A stretch of DNA of 64,000 bases from Breviolum minutum Mf 1.05b.01 (taxonomy: Eukaryota > Sar > Dinophyceae > Suessiales > Symbiodiniaceae), in the NCBI GenBank assembly GCA_000507305.1, contig DF240031.1, forward strand, positions 29,437 through 93,436, in the 5' to 3' direction. The notes under the pieces are model-generated. The model saw only the letters and a list, made by a program, of their open reading frames with translations, searched no databases and was not told the DNA's origin. Each line of letters opens with the position of its first letter. Within the stretch, counting starts at the first letter, position 1. Of this stretch, positions 54,539 to 64,000 are shown piece after piece. The translations under genes and the position numbers were made by a program.

Positions 54539-57501
54539 GCCTTCAGGTATACCACAAGTTAAGGGTGGTGATTCTGTATGCCCATGGAAGGCACTGAGAA
54601 TATGGCAAACTAACAACACACTCATTAGTGGTGCTTTTGTTCAAGAGCATACGAATTCGGTTCAAGCAGCACAAGTACAACAGAGACAATTGAACCGTTT
54701 GAGACAATCCAACATGTATAGAACCGTTTGAGACAATCCAACATGTATAGACCACATGGAACCAAGGTTCCTGGTCATCTTCTCCAGGAGGGCTGTGGCA
54801 AAATGCCCTTGCAGGACCATCAGCCATGGCTCCATCCATGGCTCATCCGCCCCACAACCTATGTAGACTTCCCTGACCGTGACGTTTGAATGAAGTTGAT
54901 GTGAAAGGAATCAGGTGCCTTGTCTATGCTGGAAGTGTGGAAGTTTGGAAAGGTGGTTCGTCAAAGTCGACATTTGCAACCCAAAGCCTAACAAGGTACA
55001 AGTAAATTATGGAAGACGTTTCCACAACGATAGAGGTTGCATGGTTCAACACAGGATCACCAAACAAAACTACATATCTGCAGGGCCCGCAAAATGTAGC
55101 CATGTATCTATACTTGGATGAAGTGACATGAACAACATTACAATGATGAAGATGAAACAAACTGCATCAGCTCAAGACTGATGGCTATGAAACTACTGGA
55201 GTGTGTGTGTGTGTGTGTGTGTGCGCATGCATGCATGTGTGTGTGAGTGGCTGGAAAATGCACAACAGGTTGCTGCAACCAATCTATCTATACGCAACAC
55301 AGGAACGGATATAGCCTGATACATGATATCAGCATGAACATGTGCATGCCATCCGTCTGAGCAGCCAGCAGCGGAGACGGCGATGTTTCATTGAACAATG
55401 TCATGAATGACTTTTCCAACAGCTTCAGACAATCATGGTGTCTCCCGTTACAACATGATGCGACATAGCTCTCCACTCATGAACTTGACTCCACTTGTCA
55501 ATGCATGGTCTGAATTCTAAATACCTTGAAGAGTGTAACATACATGCTTGCTACCAACCACCTCCAAATTAACTTGGCGCCCAGACGTCATTGTAGCCAT
55601 CCAAGTGTCAAGAAGGCATATACAGGTCCAACCTCAGCAGCTGGCAACCGGATGCATCTTGACATGTTATACAAGCAAACCGCAGCGAAGAGATCATTCA
55701 AATAGACACGCACAAGGACAAATGCATGTCTCAGGCATCACTTCTATCTACCAGCTTTCATCCTCTACATGCAACATCACAGTGGGCGAAGCAAACTCAT
55801 TATCCACGTCGGTACCCACAACATCACATGCTGTCACTCCTGTTACTGAGGGTTCCAAACCAAACTCGCCCAACCTGATGCCGGTAGGGTTGAATTGATC
55901 AGTGTGCTTGCACTATCTGCGAGACAGCGTCTCTGCAAACGCACATGCGAGATGTATCTCTGCTTGTGGCCAAAGGATTACGCATTGTGATCTTGTCAAA
56001 GTGTCTGTTCAAAGTTGTTTGTGATGACACTTGCTGATGTGGTCTTTCTTAGATGATGGTATTATTTTAAAGTTCTATCAGAAGTCTCAGAAGCGCAAAC
56101 GTGACCCATGTTCAACAGCAATCAAACCCATGGTCAACAGCAATCGAACCATGACTATTTACTGAGGCATCTCTGCTGCGGCATCTCTGCTGCGGCATCT
56201 CTGCATGCTGAGGCACCTCAAATGCATGGTGGCTCTTCATCAACATATGACCGCCATCTGTCTGACCACGCAGTTTAGATTGCCATGTTTCACGCAGCAC
56301 ACCAAGCTCAAGGCAACCAACTACTTCGATAACGACGTTGGAATCGAAGAGGCCTCAGCAGCAGCATGGATGATGAATTACTTGTGCAGGCCTATGTGGT
56401 CTTCACCATGCGACAGAATTTGCTATCAATGAAGTGAGTTGAAAACAAACAGCCTTTCTTTTGTTTTATGATTGAGCGAGGGTAGGCATTTAATTCACCG
56501 TTTTTCAATGATCCTTGTACCTCTTGTACATTTCCGAACAAGATCAAACTTTCTCTTTTCAAACGGCGGTTCACCATTGAACTGGGCTGCCCAGCTCCAT
56601 CTGTCACAGAGCTGCAGAGGAACAACACAGTGTTGGTTTGTTTGGGCCAAAGCTCCAATCAAACCATCCTATAATGAGTGTTGACATGTCAATCCATGAG
56701 CATCGTCAAACCATAAGTATAGTATAGAGCATCATTGCCGGCAATCCTTCCTGGGGTACAAGTAAGAGCTTAGTATGTGAGAAGTTAGTTGGCACAAGCA
56801 GAGAACACATGTACATTACTCGCTTGTGCCCTTGCAGAGATTTGATCTCGCAAGGCATCATTCATGCACAAAACATGTCAGGTTGGATGACTTCAAGTTG
56901 GGATCTCACAGTAGTCATGATACACTCAATTATTCAATCTCACGCCGATGCAAATGCACATGACCAGTCTATACTCAGGAGATGACAACAACATTGACAC
57001 ATCTTAACCTTTTTGAAGTACCACCTTGACTCATGACATCCTGCCAAAGGGTGCTCCCGCTGAGATACAGACCGAGAAGCTGAAGGTATAGCGACCTTGA
57101 AAGTGAATATTCCAGACATGCCTGATTGGAGAGCAATACATGGAAACCGGCGACACATCTCTGCCAGTGCACACGCGAGCTTCAAGAACTTATACGTTGT
57201 AGCTCTGCATGGTGCTTACAAAGTTTAAGGCAAGATTTTTGGTTTGATTTGCAACTCTGATGACACAACCAAAGAGTTTGCGATGCAAGTTCAACCTTGC
57301 CATGCTCTTCAAAAACTTACCAAGCTATGTTTGAGTGCGAGTGCTGGTGCATTCAACATTACATCTTGCCCTGCAATGCTGCTCTGGTCTACACTTACAC
57401 CAAACAAATGCCTTGTGGATCTTCAAACTGCACATGTACTTTGCACACAACTTGACCCGCACTCAATGTTTCAAGATCGTTTCCGGCTATATACTCCACA
57501 G
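54539..57501. other. 3 kb stretch within the giant element without a recognised gene
   Basis: There are short open frames only. A (GT)n plus GCATGCATG run lies near 55201-55240, and CAACATGTATAGA repeats near 54708-54748. It may contain regulatory sequence, an RNA gene or heavily intron-split exons that I could not see. Confidence 0.4.
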
Positions 57502-60434
57502 TCAATGCTTGCCACGATGCCGCTTCATGACAGGCTTCAGCTCTTCCACCACAACAGGGGCTACAGCCTTCTCTCGGACCAGCTCATCACCTGCTTGCAC
57601 TGCAACCTTGTTGCTGAGCACTGGGACGCCCTTGGTCCAATCCAGGCTCATGTTGATCTCCTCCGGATCAGCGGACGCACGGACAAACCAGAACGGAGAC
57701 AAACACTCCTTGGAAGTTTGAGGCTGCAATGTGACCATGTGATCCTCACCTTTCAGGTTCACTGCTTTTTCATACATCAAGATTCCACTCGCCGGTTCCT
57801 TGCCCTTGCCCCTCACATCAATCCTGGTGGTGGCAGGGAGAAGCCGCAATGTGTGTTCGTTGGCATCAGCTGTTGTGAACACTTTCTTAGCAGGTTTCAT
57901 CTGAATCTGCAATGATTTTTCCGTTTGGGCGTAGGCTTTCTTCTTGGCTTCTTCATCAAGCTTCATGAACGCCGCAGCTTTAATCTTCTGGATTGCCCAC
58001 TCCTACAACAAAACAGAAAATGCAAACATCCAATGAGCAAAGGAACAATCAATGAATCCACAAATCAATCAACCACTCACTTCAGTTATCAAGCATCAAT
58101 TTAAAATCAATGAGACCACCACTAGCAATCATCAATCACTCACATGTTTCATCGAATGAAGCCAACAAATCAATACCCCAACAATCATTCGACATACATC
58201 AGCCAATCAATCATTGAATCCAGTAGCAAACCATTCCACAAACAACCTTTTCACAACTCGACCAACCAAGTGTATAGTCAATCATCCCGACAGCCAGCCC
58301 ACCAGGCAGACTTGCAGAAGAAACGCACACAAACAAGGAAAGAAACAAAAGATAGCAACGAATAAATCATCAGAACGAAAATGAAATGAAAGCCAAAGAA
58401 CGTGAAGGAACGATTTCGAAAAGGAAAGCCGAAGAGAGCAAACAAGGAAAGCCAAAGAGAAACAAACACGAACACCAAGTCATGGAAGAAACCTTTGTAC
58501 AAACCCTTGTGCGTAAAGTTCCATGTTGAAAACCATATGCTTTTTGTCATTGCTAGCAATGAAGGTGTACTACATGGCGCCTGGGTCACAGGTGCAGATT
58601 TGGCCATGAAGTCATCCAACATCTCAGGGGCTGCCTTTGCGTCCGCGACCTTCCAGTCACCCTTCAAGAAGCTTTCTGCACTGGATTTGAAGTCTTCACC
58701 GGCAACATTCAAAGTGACGTGAGTTGGACTCATGCTCGAAATCGTAGCTGTTGTAGAGTCACTCTTTCTGACTACAGTGTCACCCAACTTGAAACCAGCA
58801 TCAATCAATCTGGCACAGTTCTGGAGTGCTCCTTTATCATCCAACTCTCTCATCCTGAATTGGTTCTTCCAAGTTGCTATGCGCAAGAAAACATATAGGG
58901 CTACACAGCATTTGCTAATGGACATGTCAGGAACACAACCCTTTTCAAAAGAATTTAAAAAATGTTCTTCTAACATGCAAGGCAAGCTTCGCCATTTCAT
59001 CCTTCCTTTTTTTTGAAATGCTCCTCACCTCATGCTCGTCAGATCGTTCCCATGGAGATTCAAATTTTTTTTCGATGCAGTCACTCAACAATTGGATGAA
59101 CTGATGGCCACACTCGCCAGGCGTAGTGGACTTCTTCGCCATCAAGCTTTGAGCAAGATTGACCGTCAAATCACCTAACAGTGTTGAGACGGCATCACTG
59201 CTACTGATACTGCTATGTGTACTTGCGACCTCTTTCGCTTGAATGTAAACCCGTTCTGCTTCAGATCTCTTCAGTGCCATTCCTGCTGAGAATACTTTCT
59301 TGATGTCTGACACCTTGATGGAAGCATCATTGCAATACCCTGCCCGCACAAGCATGTGCCTGGTGGGCACGTGCTGGTCAGGTCCTTTCACATCCTGGAT
59401 TAAAGCTCCATACACATCTCCACCCAAAGAGCGGTGGACGTGGCCAACTGCATTCACGTATTTTTCTGTGTCCCTCATCAGCTGGCCAGTCAACCCCCCA
59501 CTGCACTTCAATATGAAGCTGAACATGCTGGGAGCGTACGGTCCACACGTTGGCTTCGACCTAAGGACTTCACCTTTCACATCATCCCAACATACAGTTT
59601 TAGAGCCTCCCTTCAATCGATCCACCACATTCGCATGGATCTTCCGCAGCACTTGGAGCTCGGACTCAACTTTGGCCACACTGACGTTGGCCGCGCTTTG
59701 AGCTACGGATGCAAGCTCTGGAAACATGTTTTCCACCTCCTTTGAAATCACAAGCCAATTCAGCCCAGAGCGGGCAGCTTCCGCAAACTGCTGATCAGCA
59801 TGTCCAAGCTTCTCAAGTGAAAACTTGTCTCCGGAGATCAAATGCTGAAGTGACGATGGGTCCAATGCTTCTGCTGCATGCAGGAACGCACGCAGGGTCA
59901 CATTGGAGTGTGACCCTGCTATGGACCTGTATCTCATAGCTGTGGGCATCACAGGCATGCCTTTTGCTGCGTGCAACATTCCTTTGGGATGTGGTCATGG
60001 ACAAACATTTGTATGTGGTTGCATGTTCTAACATTTCAATGACAAATGTATCCCCGTACACCTGCACACACACACAAATCAAATGTCAAAAACAAATCAA
60101 ATCAAATGTCAAAAACAAATCAAGATAAGCTTCGATTGAAATCCAAATCGCTGGCCTCTACCCCCTCAAGACAGATTGGAACTGTTCTTGAGTGTGTGAA
60201 TCCAACCGCTGCTATGTCTGCGATCAATTCCTGCATTGATGTCACTGAGCAACCAAGACCATCTCGGTTGAGCTTATGGATGCCGACTTGGTCGGGTGGA
60301 ATGGTCAACCGCCATGCCAACCCTTGCGCCTCCAAATAGCTGTACATTTTCTGCATGCTTGCAACGAGCTGGCCAGCTTTGGCTGCACGGAGAAGCTTGT
60401 CAACCGTACCTTTCTGCTCAGCACTGAGCACCAT
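57502..60434 (-). CDS. Accessory protein 6, large multi-exon, unidentified
   Basis: The first exon opens at ATG 60434 (MVLSAEQKGTVDKLLRAA) and runs to about 60130. A small segment near 60062-60030 follows CAG|GTGTACGGG. The main exon spans about 59990-59000 (AEALDPSSLQHLISGDKF, GGDVYGALIQDVKGPDQH). An exon begins at 58876 after ATAG (NQFRMRELDDKGALQNC) and ends near 58575. The last begins at 58002 after GTAG (EWAIQKIKAAAFMKLDEE) and stops at 57502. The protein would be roughly 700 residues, mainly helical. No domain is recognised. It is the gene nearest the right end and transcribes inward. Its size and the well-kept frame suggest a core function for the element. Confidence 0.55.
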
Positions 60435-61275
60435 GATCCTGAATACCAAGAATTTCCAATTGAAGACTGCAAACGCTGCGAACCAAGTTCTGCAACGGGT
60501 CATGCGAGAAGTATACCCTCTGCATGGACCATCATGATCGATGCATTTGAAAGAATGCAATGCAGCTTATGATCAAACAGAAACCTTTCAAAGGGTGAAT
60601 TGGTATATAGTCCGCAAACATCCATGAAATATTGATCTTTCAAGCCTACAATCATACAGCAACTGGAAAAACATGCGAATTCACATTGGCTCTTGCTGCT
60701 GGGCATCCGCACAATCCGGCTTTGAAGCATGCCGCTGCAACATGCGGACAAAAGGAAACATGTATATCATTTATCAAGAAATAAAACCCAATGCAAACGT
60801 CAAACATTACAATGAAACTCACAACCTCGATGAAAATGACAGTGTTTCAATGATTGCTCATCATGTTCTATATTTGCAAACAATGACATGTCAAATTGAC
60901 AAAGACCTGTCAAGTTCCCAAATGGGAGCCATGAAACCTCCCATGCAGATTTTTGAGCCACTTTGTGAATCAAAAGAAGTTGTACAAAACATGTTTCCAA
61001 AAAATGAAGGTGTGTTTGCAGCACTGGCATCACAATCTGTGGCATCGCCCGAAAGCAGGCAAAAAAAAAACATTTGAACATCCAGGTTGGTTGGAAACAC
61101 ATCACACCAGTTTGGTTTGAATGTGGTGTCACCAAAAAAAATGTTGCCCATGTTTCGATTTTTTGTTTTTTTTGGTACGCCTGTCTTCTTGTGGTGAAAA
61201 AACGCCAACCATTGTGAATATTATTTGCCGAAAAAACTGGAAACCAAACCCCCAAAAAAACATGTTTTGATATGG

Positions 61276-61690
61276 TGACTAAGCCCAAAATGGACTTAGG
61301 GAACTTAGCTTTAGCTACCCTAGTTTGATTTAGCCAACTTAGCTAAACCTGTTTTAGCTACTTTAGCTAACCTATGTAGCTGACTTAGCTAACCTACTTT
61401 AGCTGACTTAGCTAACCTACTTTAGCTGATTTAGCTAACCTGCAAAAACCACATGTAATCACTTATAAGTAGATAGCTAATCCGCCGAACCAAGATAACG
61501 CACTTATGCATGCATACTTAGCTAACTCAGCTAACTCAGCTAGTTTTTTACATAAATGTGCTAAAGAAGGTTTAACCATGATAATTGGTTAGCCCTTGAC
61601 TAGGCAACAAAACGCACTTGTAAGCACCATAACCCCTACTTAGCGCAGTTAGTAAGTATGATTTACGCAAGTTACTAGCCCCACTAAAAC
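61276..61690. repeat. Right subterminal array, TTAGCTAACCTAC unit
   Basis: Units of about 22 bases (ACTTAGCTAACCTACTTTAGCTG) repeat between about 61325 and 61440, with further TTAGCTAACTCAGC motifs to 61540 and scattered CTTAG/TTAGC to the TIR. The unit differs from that at the left end but shares the TTAGC/GCTAA core. Confidence 0.85.
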
Positions 61691-61715
61691 TTAGCCAAAC
61701 GCGGGCTCATCTAAG
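61691..61715 (-). repeat. Right terminal inverted repeat of the giant transposon
   Basis: This is the inverse partner of 42183-42207, followed by CA at 61716-61717. Past this point the TTAGC-rich sequence stops abruptly. Confidence 0.85.
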
Positions 61716-61717
61716 CA

Positions 61718-62500
61718 TGAGCGGCCCGATGAAGCAATATGCACTTTGCTGAGGAAACCCGTTCGGACCTTAGAACGATTTAGAACTGAAGCTTCGGATT
61801 CCGACGTGGAAAGCAATTCCTTTCTAGTGGATGCGGCAAGTTCTTCCGCGCCAGTTGAACAAATGCACCTGGGACATTTGTCATTTGGCAGAACCCGTAC
61901 TTTTCAGTTTCGATTTATTTTGGAAGCAAGGCTTGGCATGCGGCTGCATCCCTGAGGGCCAGGCTGGTGGAACTATGGGCTATACTGGCGCCTTGCTGGG
62001 AAAAAATCATAAGTCGAAGCCGATTCAAATCAAGGACTTTGACGCAGATCCACAGAAACCTGCAACCTCTCACTTGGTACTTCGCGCATGGATGTTGCAG
62101 CGCTCGCAGGCCAATGACTTCTTGCAGGGAAGCTCGTGCAGACAGCAATGGTTTGGTCCAGATTTTGGACGATTAAAAAAGAAGTCATACCCGGTACAGA
62201 AAGCGCACCGGCTGACAAACTTTTGAACGATTGGCGCCCAGGCTAGTTTGCGTAGATTTAGGTTCTCTTAGCAGACCAGTGACTGAACAAGCATTATGCA
62301 AGGGTATGGAAAAAGCGGTGCGAAGGGAGAAGCAGCAGCCTTGGAATAAAACTGCGGAAGCTCTTTTGACATGGGAATTGGTTGAAACAGTTGAAAGCTC
62401 TCTGAGAGGCTCTCAAAGCATGTGTAACGGCCGTTGGTATCGCACGGCTCAAAAGAATCGCTTTGGGCGAGAGGTGTGCACTTTGTCCTCTTCCATCTGA
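61718..62500 (+). pseudogene. Coding-like fragments abutting the transposon's right end
   Basis: Immediately outside the TIR a plus frame reads RPDEAICTLLRKPVRTLERF and SDSDVESNSFLVDAASS to about 61890. Other frames then carry KSKPIQIKDFDADPQKP (about 62000-62220) and EKAVRREKQQPWNKTAEA (62231-62500). Phases change between the pieces. It could be an old gene into which the element inserted, or an unrelated remnant. No family is recognised. Confidence 0.3.
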
Positions 62501-64000
62501 AATATTTCATGGCGCAATTTTCTCAGGGAGATCATCACATTGAGAATTGATTGGGCAACGAAGGACAAACTGCATGTCCCTAAAATGGTTTTTGTGAAGC
62601 ACGCTGGCAACCAACCGGGGAATCGGGGCCCCTACAGTCTATAGTCCTTGGAGGCGAGAAAGCGCTTTCAGCTTTCATTCATTGAGACAACGGGTTTGGC
62701 ACATAGCCCAATGATATATATATATATATATATAGGTGGATGGGGGTGTGATTCGTGAGTCCAGATTGGGTGGGCTTATGCTACCTAATAGCGCCGTTTC
62801 CCTTGGGATTTTGTCGGAGACATGTGGTGGCGACCCCTCAATTTGCAGTAGATTTCAAAAATTTATGTTGCCGACGCTATGCAAAAAGTCGGTTTGCAGA
62901 AACGCAAAGTTTTAATTTCTACGTAATTCCGAATGTTTTGGGCATTACGTGGTCCTTTGAGGTGTCCTTTTTGTAGACGTCATGGGCCCTGCTTTTTGTG
63001 GCTTGTGTAGGTGGAACATGATCAGTACGGCTCCTTAAAAAATCCTGGTGTACCCCTCACCTTGCGTGCTGTCTCTACCGACAATGTATTTAATTTGCAG
63101 GGGAAACCAATTGCTGTAATCAAGAGATCGAGAGACGCGCGCCAGGTCGACAATGTCCACATTATGCGCCAGCTATAGGCCTGTGCAACGGCTTGCGCTG
63201 CACAGCAGGGACGCAAAATCAACATCTTTAGATTACAATAATTGACGACATGAAGGTTGCGAAGGGCTTCAAGGAAAGCCATCACCCCTACCACATGCAT
63301 CCCCCGAGCCGACCCCGTTTACAGCCCCTTCCCAGCTTCACTGAGCACGCAAGCTTCAGGCCACACAATCTACAAAGCCAGGATTTCAACAAAGAAAGCA
63401 ACGTAGGTATTTACAGGCAAATACTCAAAAAAAATTCTAACATGATTTAGAATAAAGACAGGTGACATCTTCATTTTGTTCAGGTAGCATGGTCTAGAGA
63501 AGGATTCACCCCGAAGCAACCCCTTTAGAAATTGAAAGGGTAGGGCCAGCGATTTCAGCTTACGGCCCCACTCCGCTTCACTTCACAAATTCTTTTAGGC
63601 AGCTTTATGCCGCCAAATCACTGCGCCTCCACATCTGGACTTTGGACAAAGAAGCCGATTGGGGCTGGTACCAAGCCTACTTGCAGGGGGGTGGGTTCAC
63701 TTGTGTGTCACTGTATGACTGTGCCATGCCATCAAACACTTCTAGACTTCTACACAGGGATGCATGCAGGAATAGGAAATGCGTTTTCTCCGCTTCGGCT
63801 CAACACCATGGCTTTTGAATGAAAGTAAAAATGCGTTGATCATGACAATTCTGCCCGCTTCATTTTTGGGATTATTTCTTTGTTTTTTGGCGCGCAATTG
63901 AGTCTTACGCAATCAGTTCATAGAGATTTTTTTGGTTTCAAACATCATTTTAGAGTTGTGACATTTGTAGAGAATCTATACTTGCCACATGCAAAATGAT
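62501..64000. other. Stretch with no recognisable gene
   Basis: There are short open frames only and an (AT)n run at about 62715-62733. No repeat above about 20 bases was noticed. Confidence 0.4.

Larger units (their letters stand above)
42183..61715 (-). mobile_element. 19.5 kb multi-gene TIR transposon
   Basis: The outer 25 bases at 42183-42207 and 61691-61715 are inverted repeats with one mismatch (CTTAGATGAGCCCGSGTTTGGCTAA). Both ends are flanked by the dinucleotide CA outside the TIR, a possible 2-bp target duplication, though two bases can match by chance. Inside each end lies an array rich in TTAGC/GCTAA. Between them are at least seven genes, all on the minus strand. The one nearest the left end is transposase-like. 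Size, TIRs, subterminal arrays and a resident transposase fit a class II DNA transposon, perhaps of the CMC (CACTA/Plavaka) or KDZ groups. The short possible duplication argues against KDZ. Genes still look open, so the copy may be young. Confidence 0.75.

Noticed and set aside
1-64000. CRISPR arrays, rRNA, tRNA, bacterial operons
   Set aside because: No regularly spaced identical repeats with unique spacers, no recognisable rRNA or tRNA folds, and no ribosome-binding sites were seen. The window is eukaryotic.

Overview
The window looks like nuclear DNA of a dinoflagellate, probably a core or Symbiodiniaceae-like lineage. This is inferred from several signals together. Genes are sparse and broken into small exons. 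Introns can be placed whose acceptors read AG|G and whose donors include GC and possibly GA, both reported in dinoflagellate genomes. Proteins are Lys/Ala/Pro-rich. There is a TTTAGGG-type telomere-like tract, and there are many microsatellites and copia-like and tyrosine-recombinase retroelements. I see no bacterial operons, rRNA, tRNA or CRISPR. Exon boundaries come from frame continuity and splice-site reading by eye and are approximate unless exact bases are given.

Layout. 1-4.9 kb holds repeats and no recognisable gene. 4.95-12.8 kb is a long series of short coding-like segments, all on the minus strand: one or more unidentified multi-exon genes, the last of them Lys/Ala-rich. 13.7-15.6 kb has plus-strand, Lys-rich coding-like pieces peppered with a CTTGRCAAAAG micro-motif. 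15.5-17.25 kb is a decayed copia-like element. 17.4-23.4 kb is mostly simple repeats, including interstitial TTTAGGG-like DNA.

23,456-33,327 is a 9.9 kb tyrosine-recombinase retrotransposon of the DIRS/PAT/Ngaro kind. It has textbook split direct repeats, but an unusual order on the minus strand: recombinase, gag-like protein with a CCCH finger, C5-cytosine-methyltransferase-like domain, reverse transcriptase, RNase H. Its frames are broken, and a 1.3 kb TIR element (29,080-30,395) sits inside it. Next to its left end lie four exons (38,854-33,687, minus) of a class III nucleotidyl cyclase resembling soluble adenylyl cyclase. They join in phase through GC (and possibly one GA) donors. The retroelement begins 360 bp after the last exon I can find.

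42,183-61,715 is the most striking object: a 19.5 kb element with 25-bp terminal inverted repeats (24/25 match), a possible CA target duplication, and subterminal TTAGC/GCTAA repeat arrays at both ends. It encloses at least seven intron-containing or single-exon genes, all on the minus strand. One is a transposase-like gene nearest the left end; six encode unrecognised accessory proteins, three of them Lys-rich. It reads as a giant multi-gene class II transposon. Coding-like plus-strand sequence abuts its right end, and 62.5-64 kb holds nothing I recognise.
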